Assembly (NCBI GenBank): GCA_903896925.1
Contig: CAITZM010000116.1
Span: forward strand, 1-64,000
From: an uncultured Lentisphaerota bacterium
GTDB lineage: Bacteria > Verrucomicrobiota > Kiritimatiellia > CAIQIC01
Reading direction: 5' to 3'
DNA: 64,000 bases
Part shown: positions 18,683 to 29,095 of the stretch, in pieces
How the letters are laid out: each line of letters starts with the position of its first letter
Position numbering within the stretch: the stretch's first letter is position 1
The notes under the pieces: generated by a model
The model's input: the letters and a program-made list of their open reading frames with translations, nothing else
Databases searched by the model: none
What the model was told of the DNA's origin: nothing
Translations under genes and position numbers: made by a program

Positions 18683-21574
18683 ATGAGCAAAACGATTATT
18701 TCGTCGGCGATGAACCGGGGGGCAGGCTTGCTGGTGTTTTTTGCGGCGGCTCTGATGGCAAGCGCGCAGCCGTTCGAAACCACGCCGCAGGGGTTTCAGT
18801 GGCAGCAGGGCGAGAACTGGATCCGCTTCAACAAGGGGAAATGGTCGGCGGGCGTCAGCGGCGGCGGCAGCCTCCAGTGGAACGCGTTCCTCTGGCACGA
18901 CCGGTATATTTACGAAACGCTGCCCGGGGGCAAGATCACGGCGGGGCCCACGCTGCAGGCCGATGGCACGCTGGAGATGCAAGGCACCTTTTCGACCCAC
19001 GACCCGGCGCCGCCGATGCAGTACACCTATCGCATCAAGCCCGCCGCCGACGGCGTGCAGGTCCGGTGCGAGTTCCGCAAGACCGGCGAACTGCGCTTGA
19101 GCCGCGGCATCTGGCTCCACGTCTACGGGGATCGCAAGCAACTGGCCAACACGGCGCGCGTATGGGCCGAGCCGGCGGCCTTCGGCACGGTGGGGGGCGG
19201 CGTGCATGGCGTGGCCCGCCAATTCCACGTCGAGCTGCAGCCGGGGCGCGCGGTGCACCTAGGCGGCCCGGCGCTCTATGAAGTCGAAGGGGAAAAGCCC
19301 CAGAACCAGATCTATCGCATGAACCTCGTGCGCGAGGACTTTGCGGCCGACCAGACGGCGGTCGCCGAATACCACATCGGCTTCGGGCCGCTGCCCGCCG
19401 TCTTCCCCGGCGAAATCCGGCCGGCGGCCCAGCCGCTGGCCCTCCGTCACGTCAGCGCCAGCGCCGAACAGGTGCCGCAGTTTGGCAAACTCGAACTGAC
19501 CGTGGATCTGGGGGCGAATTACGAAAACCCGTACAATCCCGAGCAGGTCCGGCTCGACGCCGAGTTCACCAGCCCGACGGGCAAGCGGTGCATAGTGCCC
19601 GGCTTCTTCATGGTGCATTACCGGCGTGAGGCGCAGCAACACATGGAACTGCTCAACCCGACCGACAACGGTTCCTGGCGCGTCCGCTTTGCGCCCCGCG
19701 AGACCGGCCGGTACACGTGGCGGCTGACGCTGCAGGACCGGCGCGGCAAGGTCAGCGGAGGTGAGGGCGCCTTCACGGCCGTGGCGCCGCAGACGCCGGG
19801 CTTCGTCCGCCGCAGCAAGGTCGATCCGCACTATCTGGCTTTCGACAACGGCCAGGGCTATTTCCCCATCGGCCACAACCTGCCCATCGATCATCCCGCG
19901 GGCCAGCTCGGCGATGAGGCGATGCGCAAGTTTGCCGCCGCCAAGGAAAATTACAACCGGTGGTGGATGAGCGCGGACGGGTATGGCCTGGAATGGTGCG
20001 CCAAGCTGGGCTGGTACCGCCAGGACGCGGCGACGCGGCTGGACCAGATGCTCGAGCTCGCGCGGCAGCTGGGGCAATACTACATGCTGTGCATGGACAC
20101 GCACCAGGATTTCCGCGAGCCGGGCTGGGAGCGCAATCCGTTCAACAGCAAGAACGGCGGCCCCTGCGCGACGGTGGCGGAGTGGTTCACCAACGCCGAG
20201 GCGAAGGACTACTACAAGAAGCGCCTGCGCTACACGGTGGCCCGCTGGGGCTACAGCCCGAACGTCCTCTGCTGGGAATTCGGCAACGAGATCGAAGGCT
20301 GGGCCAAATCGCCCGACGAGGTGAAGCTCCCCTGGCACAAGGAGATGGCCGCCTGTCTCCGCGGGCTGGATCCGTTCGGCCACCTGATCACCACCAGTTT
20401 CTGGACGAACACCGGCAACGAAGATTACTGGAAGCTGGACGACATGGACATCGTCCAGACCCATCTGTACACCGGCAACGACGCAGGCGTGGCCCCGCAG
20501 GTGCGCGACTGCTGCCTCCTGCAGCACGCCCGTTTCGACAAGCCGCATATCTTCGGGGAATTCGGCATCCGCGGCGGCGCCGGCACGCCGGAAAAAGATC
20601 CGCAGGGCTGGGCCATCCACAATGGGCTGTGGGCGGGGCTGTTCAGCTTTGCCGCCGGCGGTCCGATGCCGTGGTGGCACGAGGACTACCTCGACAAGCT
20701 CAACCTCTATTTCCACTTCACGGCCTTGGCCAACTTCACCGCCGATCTTCCGCTGGGCAGCGCCCGCTGGTCCGAACCGCAGCTTGCGCCGCCTGAATTT
20801 CCGGATAAGCAGCGCCCTGCTGCGCTGCGCGACACGCTCATCGCCCCGACGGCGTCGGGCTGGACGAAGCCGGCGCACAACGAATTCATCGTGCTCGCGG
20901 ACGGGACCCTCGCCGAGGGCCGCAAGCCTGCGGCCCTGCTGCACGGCGACGGCCATCGCGATCTGCGCAGCCCGCCGACGTTTGTGGTCAACTATCCGCG
21001 GCCGGGGCAGTTCAGCGTGCGCGTGGGCCGCGTTTCGCGGGCCGGGCTGCTCCGGATCTGGGTGGATGACCGCGAGGTGCTCACCCGCGAGCTGCCCTGC
21101 GCCCAAGGGCTGGGGAAGGAAAGCCATTTCGTCCCGCAATATAAACTTTGGGAGACGCAGTACGATGCAGACATCGCCGTCGCCGTGCCGGCCGGACAGC
21201 ACCGCATCCGGGTGGACAACGCCGGCAAGGACTGGGTCACGGTCACCCGTTACGTTTTCACCGGCTGCCGGGTGGTGGACCGCCCCGACGTGCTGGTCGC
21301 CGGCCTGAGCACCGACCGGCTGACGCTCCTCTGGCTGCAGAACCGCGAAAGCATCTGGGTCAACCATGCCGGCGGCGGCGCCGTGGGGCAGGTCGATGCG
21401 TTTCGCGTGCAGGTGGGCGGTTTGCCCGACGGACGTTACCGGCTCCAGTGGTGGGAAACATGGCAAGGCAAGGTGTCGCGCGAGACCACCGCCGCCGCCA
21501 TCGGCGGCAAGCTGACGATCGACGTTCCGGCGTTGCAGACCGATGTGGCAATCAAGATCCGTCCGGTCCCGTGA
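18683..21574 (+). CDS. DUF5060-containing glycoside hydrolase-like protein
   Basis: Signal peptide; VPQFGKLELTVDLGANYENPYNPEQVRLDAEFTSPTG; DNGQGYFPIGHNLPIDH; VLCWEFGNEIEGW. Confidence 0.75.
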   Translation: MSKTIISSAMNRGAGLLVFFAAALMASAQPFETTPQGFQWQQGENWIRFNKGKWSAGVSGGGSLQWNAFLWHDRYIYETLPGGKITAGPTLQADGTLEMQGTFSTHDPAPPMQYTYRIKPAADGVQVRCEFRKTGELRLSRGIWLHVYGDRKQLANTARVWAEPAAFGTVGGGVHGVARQFHVELQPGRAVHLGGPALYEVEGEKPQNQIYRMNLVREDFAADQTAVAEYHIGFGPLPAVFPGEIRPAAQPLALRHVSASAEQVPQFGKLELTVDLGANYENPYNPEQVRLDAEFTSPTGKRCIVPGFFMVHYRREAQQHMELLNPTDNGSWRVRFAPRETGRYTWRLTLQDRRGKVSGGEGAFTAVAPQTPGFVRRSKVDPHYLAFDNGQGYFPIGHNLPIDHPAGQLGDEAMRKFAAAKENYNRWWMSADGYGLEWCAKLGWYRQDAATRLDQMLELARQLGQYYMLCMDTHQDFREPGWERNPFNSKNGGPCATVAEWFTNAEAKDYYKKRLRYTVARWGYSPNVLCWEFGNEIEGWAKSPDEVKLPWHKEMAACLRGLDPFGHLITTSFWTNTGNEDYWKLDDMDIVQTHLYTGNDAGVAPQVRDCCLLQHARFDKPHIFGEFGIRGGAGTPEKDPQGWAIHNGLWAGLFSFAAGGPMPWWHEDYLDKLNLYFHFTALANFTADLPLGSARWSEPQLAPPEFPDKQRPAALRDTLIAPTASGWTKPAHNEFIVLADGTLAEGRKPAALLHGDGHRDLRSPPTFVVNYPRPGQFSVRVGRVSRAGLLRIWVDDREVLTRELPCAQGLGKESHFVPQYKLWETQYDADIAVAVPAGQHRIRVDNAGKDWVTVTRYVFTGCRVVDRPDVLVAGLSTDRLTLLWLQNRESIWVNHAGGGAVGQVDAFRVQVGGLPDGRYRLQWWETWQGKVSRETTAAAIGGKLTIDVPALQTDVAIKIRPVP

Positions 21575-21664
21575 GGCGCCAGACGCGCAGGGCGGAAACC
21601 AGACGGCGATGGTATCATGCGCAACCGACGGCGGCGTCCGCGTTGGGCGACAAGACATGGGCCT

Positions 21665-23719
21665 ATGAAAAAAATCGGGTTATACGCCGTCACGATCTTC
21701 CTGAGCGCGTTCCTGTTGTTCCAGGTCCAGCCGCTGATCGCCAAAATCATCCTGCCGTGGTTCGGCGGCTCCGCGGCCGTGTGGAGCGCCAGCCTGGTGT
21801 TTTTCCAGCTGGTCCTGCTGGCGGGCTACACCTACGCGCATCTCTCCATCCGCTGGCTGCCGGCGCGTGCGCAGATGCTGGTGCATGTGGCGCTGCTGCT
21901 GCTCAGCTGCGCCTTGTTGCCGATCTTGCCGTCGGCCGCGTGGCGGCCGGATGCCACGGCCGACCCCACCGGCCGCATCCTGCTCGTGCTCGGCGCGACC
22001 ATCGGGCTGCCCTACTTCCTGCTCTCGGCGACCAGCCCCCTGCTGCAGGCGTGGTACGTGCGCCGGTCCGGCTCCGGCACCCCGTACCGGCTCTTCGCGC
22101 TGTCCAATTTCGGCTCCCTGCTCGCGCTGCTGAGCTTCCCGTTTCTCATCGAGCCATGGTTGGCCTCGGGGCTGCAGGCCTATGCCTGGAGCGCCGCGTA
22201 CATCGTCTTCACGCTGGCGTGCGGGGCCACCGCCTGGGTGAGCCGGCAGGCCGCGCCGGAGGCGGCGCCGGTGGCGGATTCTGCGGCGGCCACCGGGCCC
22301 GCGCGCCCCGGCTTTGGGCAGCTTGTGTATTGGGTACTGCTCGCCGCGTGCGCCTCGGTGCTGCTGGTGTCCGTGACGACCCAGCTGACCGCCAACATCG
22401 CGCCGGTCCCGCTGTTGTGGATCGTCCCGCTCGCGCTGTACCTGGTGACGTTCATCCTGGCCTTTGAGAGCGACCGCCTCTACCAGCGCTGGCTGTTCCT
22501 GCCGCTGCTCCCCGTGTCCCTGGGGGGCATGGTGTATATGCTGCATGCCGCGGAAGGGAATTTCCCGATCCGGTGGGCGGTGCCGGGGTTCTCGGCGGGG
22601 CTGTTTGTCTGCTGCATGGTCTGTCACGGCGAACTCGCCCGACGCCGTCCCGCGCCGCGCCACCTGACCCTTTTTTACCTGATGGTGGCGCTGGGCGGGG
22701 CCCTGGGCGGCAGCTTTGTGGCCCTGCTCGCGCCGCACATCTTCACGGCGTACTGGGAGCTGCCGCTGGGACTGATCGTCTGCGGCCTGCTCGCTCTGCC
22801 CGCGGTCTGGAGCCTGCCCCTGCCGCAGCGCGCCGCCTGGCCGCTCCGGACAGCCTGGGTCTTGGGCGTGCTGGTGCTGACCACCTATGCCGTGCGCCAG
22901 GAACTCGCCGACCGCCAGGAAGTGGTGTTCCAGGCCCGCAATTTCTATGGATCGCTGGCGGTGCGCGACGAGGTGCCCCTCGCGGAAGACGTTGTGCGCT
23001 CCCTGTATCACGGCACCATCGACCACGGCTCCCAGCTGCTCGACCCGGACCTGTGCTTCACTGCGACCTCCTACTATGGGCCCCACTCCGGCGTCGGGCG
23101 CGCGATGGAGGCGCTCCAGGCCAAGGGGCCGGTGCGGGTGGGCATCATCGGCCTGGGGGCGGGCGTCCTGTCGAATTACGGGCGCAAGGGCGACTGGTTC
23201 CGGATCTACGAGATCAATCCGCTGGTGGCGCAGATCGCGCAGAAGATGTTCACGTTCTATCTCCACGCGGGCGCCGACAAACAAATCCTGATGGGCGACG
23301 CGCGGCTGACCATGGAGCGGCAGGAGGCGCAGCATTATGACCTGCTCATCGTCGATGCGTTTGCGGGCGACGCCGTGCCCGTGCACCTGCTGACGCGCGA
23401 GGCCGCGCAACTCTACGGGCGGCATTTGAAGCCCGACGGCATTCTGGCCCTGCACATCTCCAACCGCTATCTCGACCTCGAGCCGGTCTGTTTGGGCGAT
23501 GCCCAGGCCTTGGACAAGCAGGCCGTGGTCGTCGATGACGAAGGCGACGAGGAACCTTATTTGTCCTCGTCCACCTGGGTGCTGGTGACATCCAACGCGG
23601 CGTGGTTTGCGTCCGCCAGTTTCAAGGATGCGCGCATGCGCCCGGCCAAGATGCCCGGCCAGTTCCGCCCGTGGACGGACGACTACAGCAATCTGTTCCA
23701 GATCCTGATGCGCAACTAG
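21665..23719 (+). CDS. Fused MFS-like / spermidine synthase-like protein
   Basis: LLFQVQPLIAKIILPWFGGSAAVW; IIGLGAGVLSNYGRKGDWFRIYEINPLVAQIA; MGDARLTMERQ; DAFAGDAVPVHLLTREA. Confidence 0.85.
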   Translation: MKKIGLYAVTIFLSAFLLFQVQPLIAKIILPWFGGSAAVWSASLVFFQLVLLAGYTYAHLSIRWLPARAQMLVHVALLLLSCALLPILPSAAWRPDATADPTGRILLVLGATIGLPYFLLSATSPLLQAWYVRRSGSGTPYRLFALSNFGSLLALLSFPFLIEPWLASGLQAYAWSAAYIVFTLACGATAWVSRQAAPEAAPVADSAAATGPARPGFGQLVYWVLLAACASVLLVSVTTQLTANIAPVPLLWIVPLALYLVTFILAFESDRLYQRWLFLPLLPVSLGGMVYMLHAAEGNFPIRWAVPGFSAGLFVCCMVCHGELARRRPAPRHLTLFYLMVALGGALGGSFVALLAPHIFTAYWELPLGLIVCGLLALPAVWSLPLPQRAAWPLRTAWVLGVLVLTTYAVRQELADRQEVVFQARNFYGSLAVRDEVPLAEDVVRSLYHGTIDHGSQLLDPDLCFTATSYYGPHSGVGRAMEALQAKGPVRVGIIGLGAGVLSNYGRKGDWFRIYEINPLVAQIAQKMFTFYLHAGADKQILMGDARLTMERQEAQHYDLLIVDAFAGDAVPVHLLTREAAQLYGRHLKPDGILALHISNRYLDLEPVCLGDAQALDKQAVVVDDEGDEEPYLSSSTWVLVTSNAAWFASASFKDARMRPAKMPGQFRPWTDDYSNLFQILMRN

Positions 23720-23804
23720 AGAGGCGCGGCCGGCGGAGAGCCAGGAACCAGCGGGCCGTCCCGGTAATGCGGAGGTCGAGACGCGCACCCGCGCAGTCCG
23801 CCGG

Positions 23805-25169
23805 TTACTCGTGGCGTAGCGCTTCGATGGGGTCGAGCCGCGACGCCTTCCAGGCGGGGTAAAAGCCGAAGATCATGGCGACGCTGCCCGCTACGCACAC
23901 GGCGGCCAAGATCGCACCCAAGGACATCTCGGTGGGCCAGCGCATGACGACCGTGACCAGCCAGGAAATCGTCCGCCCCAACACGATGCCCAGCAATCCG
24001 CCCGCGAGGCACAGCACCAGCGCCTCCATCAGGAATTGCCACAGGATGTCGCGTGACCGGGCTCCGACGGCCATGCGCAGGCCGATTTCACGCGTCCGTT
24101 CGGTCACGCAGACCAGCATGATATTCATGATGCCGACCCCGCCGACGACCAGCGAGATCAGCGCAACGCACAGCAGCAGGTTGGTCATCAGGGTCGAGGT
24201 CTTCGCCAGCGCCGTGGAGATTTCGGTCAGGTCCCGGATCCGGAAGTCATCCGGGGCCTCCTCCGGCAACCGGTGCCGTTCGCGGAGCAGGGCGGTGATC
24301 TGGAGCAAGGCGGGAGGCACCTCCTGCGGCGAATTCGCCGACACGAAAATGTCATCCATGTCGGCGAACCGCGTCATCAGCGGAAAATCGGCCAACTGCA
24401 TGGCGCTGGGCTGCGGGTAGAGCGGCAGCGTCCCGCCGGGATAGAGCCGGTTGAGCGAGTTGATGCCGCCCCCGGTGCCCGCGGCGGCGGGGACCGTCGC
24501 TGCCCGCACACCCGACAGCCGGAACTTGACCGTCGTCCACGGCAAGATGACGTAATCGTCCTGGTCGCGGCCCATCATGTTGGCACCCTTGGTCGCGAGG
24601 ACGCCGATGACCCTCACCATCAGATTCTTGATGCGAACCTCCTTGCCGAGGGGCGACTCGTCGGGGAACAAGGCGCGGAGGACCGTCTGGCCCAGCAGGC
24701 AGACGGGGGCCGCCTTACGCACATCGTCCTCCGTGAAGCATTCGCCCTCCACCAGGTCGCCCCAACCGCGGATCCACAGATAGGCCCCGGTGGTGCCCCG
24801 GATGTTCGAGGGCGACCAGTTGCGATGGCCGTAGAGGACCTGGGCCTTGACGTCGATACTCGGCGCGGCCCAGCGAATGCTGGGACATTCGCGGAGGAGC
24901 GCTGTGCAGTCGGCCGGGGTGAGCGTCACCCGGCCGCCGCTGCCGCCGCTCACGCCGGCCTTGACGGCATCGCTCGGGTCAATCTGGATGACATTCGCGC
25001 CCAGGCCTTCGATCGTGCGCCGGACAGCCGTGGTCGAACCGCGCCCGATTTCCACCATCGCGATCACGGCGGCGATGCCGATGATGATGCCGAGCGCGGT
25101 CAGCGTTGAGCGCAGCACATTGCTCCGCAGGGCGCGGAAGGCAGTCCGGATGGTGTGCGCCCGTCTCAT
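23805..25169 (-). CDS. MacB-like ABC transporter permease
   Basis: MRRAHTIRTAFRALRSNVLRSTLTALGIIIGIAAVIAMVEIGRG; GGVGIMNIMLVCVTERTREIGLRMAVGAR; YPAWKASRLDPIEALRHE. Confidence 0.9.
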   Translation of the reverse strand: MRRAHTIRTAFRALRSNVLRSTLTALGIIIGIAAVIAMVEIGRGSTTAVRRTIEGLGANVIQIDPSDAVKAGVSGGSGGRVTLTPADCTALLRECPSIRWAAPSIDVKAQVLYGHRNWSPSNIRGTTGAYLWIRGWGDLVEGECFTEDDVRKAAPVCLLGQTVLRALFPDESPLGKEVRIKNLMVRVIGVLATKGANMMGRDQDDYVILPWTTVKFRLSGVRAATVPAAAGTGGGINSLNRLYPGGTLPLYPQPSAMQLADFPLMTRFADMDDIFVSANSPQEVPPALLQITALLRERHRLPEEAPDDFRIRDLTEISTALAKTSTLMTNLLLCVALISLVVGGVGIMNIMLVCVTERTREIGLRMAVGARSRDILWQFLMEALVLCLAGGLLGIVLGRTISWLVTVVMRWPTEMSLGAILAAVCVAGSVAMIFGFYPAWKASRLDPIEALRHE

Positions 25170-25179
25170 AAGCGGCTGC

Positions 25180-26088
25180 TCAAGGCTTGTAGTCGCGCCA
25201 CAGCCAGCGCATGGCCTCCGGGAACAGCTGCGTGCCGTGGATGCTGCTGTGGACGCCTTCGCCGAAGACGAACTTGTGGTCGTAGCCTTTTTCGTCGAGC
25301 GCGGCCGCCATGGCCTTGTTCGCGTCGGGCCAGCTGCCGTACTGGTTGACGATGTCGTGCGCGCCGTCCTGCTGGAAGAGGCGGATGGGCTTGGGCGGCG
25401 CGGCCCGGACGAGGTCGGGATATTTGTTGCCGCCGCGGATGTTGGTGAAGCTGCCGACGGTGGTGAAGCATTTGCGGAACTCGTTGGGCCGTTCCCAGCA
25501 TACGGTCCAGGCACAGATGCCGCCGCTGCTGCTCCCGGCGATGCACCGGCCGGCCGGGTCCTTCGTCAGGTTATAGTGCTTGCCCACTTCGGGCAGGATC
25601 TCCTCCAGCAAAAAGCGCGCATACGCATCGCTGAGCGTGTCGTATTCCAGGCTGCGATTCGCGCGCGAGGCGGGCCGGCCGTCGGGACGTTTGCGCGGCT
25701 TTTCACCGGGCTTGAGCGGGAAGTCGCCCGGCTGGATGAAGATGCCGATGGTCACCGGCATCTCGTGCCGGGCGATCAGGTTGTCGAAAACCGTCGGCGC
25801 CTTGTACTGGACGCCGTCCTGGCAGACAAAGACGCACGCGGGTCTGGTCGGCTCGTATTGCTGCGGCACATACACCCAGTACTTCCGCACGGTGCCACGA
25901 AAGACCGCGCTGTTGGTCCACGCATATTCCGTAACCTTCCCCTGCGGCACGCCGGCGTGCTCCTCCGAGTCCGGCGTCAGTTTTTTGTAGATGTCGTCGG
26001 GCGACGCGGCCGGTTTGTCGGCGGCGTGCAGTGCCGTCAGCGGGGCCAGCAGCAGGCCGGCGAGGGCGAACGCGAGAGAGAGTTTCAT
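25180..26088 (-). CDS. Secreted esterase (enterochelin esterase-like alpha/beta hydrolase)
   Basis: MKLSLAFALAGLLLAPLTALHA; RKYWVYVPQQY; RCIAGSSSGGICAW; GVHSSIHGTQLFPEAMRWLW. Confidence 0.85.
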   Translation of the reverse strand: MKLSLAFALAGLLLAPLTALHAADKPAASPDDIYKKLTPDSEEHAGVPQGKVTEYAWTNSAVFRGTVRKYWVYVPQQYEPTRPACVFVCQDGVQYKAPTVFDNLIARHEMPVTIGIFIQPGDFPLKPGEKPRKRPDGRPASRANRSLEYDTLSDAYARFLLEEILPEVGKHYNLTKDPAGRCIAGSSSGGICAWTVCWERPNEFRKCFTTVGSFTNIRGGNKYPDLVRAAPPKPIRLFQQDGAHDIVNQYGSWPDANKAMAAALDEKGYDHKFVFGEGVHSSIHGTQLFPEAMRWLWRDYKP

Positions 26089-26391
26089 GGTGTGCTCATT
26101 TCCGGCCTGCCGGGATTTCTGTGCGGCGCCGTTACCGTTGCGATCCGTGGTCCCGATGCCGACGGGCTGACGCCACACAGCGTCCGGTGCACGTCGACCA
26201 TCAGAACAAACGCTGGTGAGTATAGGCGGGGCGGGTTTTCCGGCCAGCTTTTTATCAGCCGCGCCGAGGGAGGCAAGCGAGGCGCAGCCACAGATGTCAG
26301 GACAAAGCATGGGAGAAATAGTAGGATGGAAACGTAAGCGGCGCAGGAGGAACGGACGCTGACTGTTGGACGGCGCAACCGAAGGAGCACC

Positions 26392-27317
26392 ATGCAGAGA
26401 CGCGAATTTTTGAAATCCGCCAGCCTGGGCCTGGCCGCCTTGGCGCTGCCGGCCTGCACGGCCACCACGGGCCACACCGGCGGTGTGGCAACAAGTACTC
26501 GCACCCAAGTCGCAGCGCCACTGGTCAAGGGACAGCGCGTCTTCACCTGTGCGCACAGCTTTCACGCGTTCGTCTATCGCCAGCTGGCCGAGGCGGCCCG
26601 GAACGCCGGCCTTCAAGATCACCAGTGTGTGGGGCTGTCGTCGATCGGCGGCTCGCGGATCAGCCAGCACTGGGACGTGGCGGAGGAGAAAAACACGGCC
26701 AAGGCGGCCCTGCGCGCGGGCAAGGTGGACGTGCTCACCCTCTCGCCCATCTGGATGCCCGACGACGGCATCGAAAAATTCGCCCGGCTCGGCGTGGAGC
26801 ACAACCCGGACATCCGCATCACGGTGCAGGAGTTCTGGCTCCCCAACGACACCTACGAGCCGCGCTATCCTCTGGACACGCGCAAGAAAGTCGACCACGA
26901 CGCCACGGATCTCGCGGCGCTGCAGCAGGCCCAGACGCGTTACGACCATGACGTGGATGAATTCGTTAGCGGGATCAACCGGCGGCTGGGCAAAAATGTG
27001 CTCCTTACCGTGCCGGTCGGGCAGGCCGCGGTGGCGTTGCGCAAAAAAATCGTCGCCGGCCAGGCGCCGGGCCTGAAGAAGCAGTGGGATCTGTTCCGCG
27101 ACTGCTGGGCCATCCCTTGGTGCCGCTGCAGCTGCTCTCGGCGTACTGCCACTTTGCCGTGATTTACCGGCGCAACCCCGTGGGCCTGCCCGTGCCCTCC
27201 GACTTCGCCAAGGCCAATAGGCCGGAGTGGGATGCCCGGCTGAACAGTCTGCTCCAGGAACTGGCCTGGGACGCCGTCCTGCAGCATCCCATGAGCGGCT
27301 TCGCGGCCGCGACGTGA
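26392..27317 (+). pseudogene. Frameshifted exported SGNH-like / hypothetical protein
   Basis: MQRREFLKSASLGLAALALPACTA...KKQWDLFRD in frame 1, then GLGHPLVPLQLLSAYCHFAVIYRRNPVGLPVPSDF in another frame; shift near 27100-27110. Confidence 0.6.
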
Positions 27318-27393
27318 GCCGGACCCGTTTCAATCCGGGAGAAGCACTTTGTCGAGCAAAGACGGCTGGCAGCCGGAGCGTTTCCAGTTCACA

Positions 27394-27545
27394 GGTAGCC
27401 GGCTTGGCACACTTTGTGGAAGCGACCTCCGGTCGCTTTCCTCAATTTGATGCGGCCGGCCTGCCCCGGCGCAGCCACTCGGCGAAGCCGGGAGGCCGCA
27501 TCTACGCGGCGGCAGCTCTGCCGCCACGACTTCGTCGAAGCTACA
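27394..27545. repeat. Palindrome cluster downstream of cytochrome gene
   Basis: agcgacc-tcc-ggtcgct; gatgcggcc...ggccgcatc (27449-27502); ggcggca-gctc-tgccgcc (27509-27526). Confidence 0.65.
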
Positions 27546-27562
27546 GCATTTGTGGAAACGCG

Positions 27563-28342
27563 CTAGTCGTGGCCACGGCGGCCGCGCTGGCTGCTGGCGC
27601 CGTGGCAGTAGGCGCAAAAGTTGTTGGGCAGCACTTTCGCAAACGCGGCCTTGTCCTCGGCATTTTTCACCAGCGCCAACTGCGCCTCGCGATAGATCTG
27701 GGACTGGGCCTTGTCTTCCTGGCCCAACGCCCCCGCGCCACGATGACAGGCCGCGCATTTCTTCGCGCCATGCTCGGCGCTGTCGCCATGCCGCCCGGCG
27801 TAATCGGCGCCGTGGCTGGCAGGGACATGGCACCGGCTGCACTGTTCATCGCCCTTGTGGCCGAAGGTGCTGAACAGGACCGGATTGGCCGGCGGCGTGG
27901 CGCCCTCGATCTGCCTGGCGGTGAAGTTGTCGTGGTGACAGTTCGCGCAAAAGCGACCGCGCGAGGTGGCGCCGTGCGGCTCCAAAGCCGGCGTGCGGGC
28001 GAGGCTGGGGAACGGTTTGCCGCTGCCGAGCCCTTTGGCCTCGGCATGGCAGACCTTGCACTCTTTCGCACCCAACCAGCCGAAGTGGCGCTCGTGGCTA
28101 AACACGACCCGGCTGGCGCCATTGGTGGCGGGAAACTTGACCAGGATGTCGAGCGGTGACCGCCATTCGCGATGGCCCACGTACTGGCCGGGCGTCAACG
28201 CACTGTCCGCCGGCGCGCCGTTGGACAGCCTGGTGGTCTTCGTGTTAGGGTCATATTGCACCCACGTCTGACGACCGCCGTGCTCCTCCGCCAGAACCAG
28301 CGTGGCGCAGGCGACCAGGATCAACCAGGGAAAACGTTTCAC
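27563..28342 (-). CDS. Five-haem c-type cytochrome (cytochrome c3/c7-like family)
   Basis: Five CxxCH: CKVCH, CANCH, CSRCH, CAACH, CAYCH; FSHERH; N-terminal signal; GTG start at 28342. Confidence 0.88.
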   Translation of the reverse strand: MKRFPWLILVACATLVLAEEHGGRQTWVQYDPNTKTTRLSNGAPADSALTPGQYVGHREWRSPLDILVKFPATNGASRVVFSHERHFGWLGAKECKVCHAEAKGLGSGKPFPSLARTPALEPHGATSRGRFCANCHHDNFTARQIEGATPPANPVLFSTFGHKGDEQCSRCHVPASHGADYAGRHGDSAEHGAKKCAACHRGAGALGQEDKAQSQIYREAQLALVKNAEDKAAFAKVLPNNFCAYCHGASSQRGRRGHD

Positions 28343-28881
28343 GGCGCCGCCCTTTCTCCCGACACATGAACCTTCACCTCGTCGGCCACAACCACGCCCA
28401 GCATCGCGGGGCGCTTCAGCTGCCAGTCGGTCAAACGCAACACCAGGTCGCCCTGAAAAAACTGCCACCCGTGCGCGACCGTGACCGTGCCGGGGATTTC
28501 GACGGGCCGCTTGACACCGTGCAACGACAGCACGCCCAACACCGTCACGGGACCGGCATCCACCCGGCCCTTCAAGCCCGTCGGCTGGAAGCTGGCGGTG
28601 GGGAAAGCCTGGGTTTCAAACAGCGCCACGGTGTGGTTGTCGCGGACTTTGTTCCCCGAGGACCAGCGGGCCAGGTCCACCAGCACGGCGCCGCTGACCG
28701 GCCCGGCGGCCTGGCTCCAGATGAGCTGACCGGTAACGGCGGAGTTGGTCCCGCTCCATGAACCCATCAGGGAACTGCCCGTGTAAATGACCTGCCCGGA
28801 GAGGCGATTGGTCACGGTGGCGGCCGGAGTTGCTGTGGCCAGCAGGCACAAACAAAGCAAAGTTATGGCTGAACGTTTCAC
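28339..28881 (-). CDS. YceI-like family protein
   Basis: GTG start; signal peptide; VTNRLSGQVIYTGSSLMGSWSG...ATASFQPTGLKGRVDAGPVTVLGVLSLHGVKRPVEIPGTV. Confidence 0.75.
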   Translation of the reverse strand: MKRSAITLLCLCLLATATPAATVTNRLSGQVIYTGSSLMGSWSGTNSAVTGQLIWSQAAGPVSGAVLVDLARWSSGNKVRDNHTVALFETQAFPTASFQPTGLKGRVDAGPVTVLGVLSLHGVKRPVEIPGTVTVAHGWQFFQGDLVLRLTDWQLKRPAMLGVVVADEVKVHVSGERAAP

Positions 28882-29095
28882 GTGCAAAAATCGCGCGGCG
28901 ACTTTAGGCAACTGGTGGGCGGGAGTCAAATTTTTCCCAGCGCATGCGGACAGAAAGCAATGGCCCCGCCCCACCCCACAGGCCGGGCACCGCGCCAGCC
29001 CAGGTTGCCGACCAGCGCTTCATGCAGTATCTATGCAGGCGCAGTTTACGCTGCCGGGGCCACACGGGCACGACAGCGGACGCGACAACGGAAGG

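Noticed and set aside
19259-21658. 799-aa minus-strand ORF
   Set aside because: Antisense of a convincing DUF5060-type protein; composition biased.
21680-23788. 702-aa minus-strand ORF
   Set aside because: Antisense to the fused MFS/spermidine synthase-like CDS; Gln/Arg/His-rich shadow.
25180-27333. 717-aa minus-strand ORF upstream extension
   Set aside because: Only 25180-26088 has esterase motifs and a signal peptide; the rest is antisense to 26392-27317 and noncoding.
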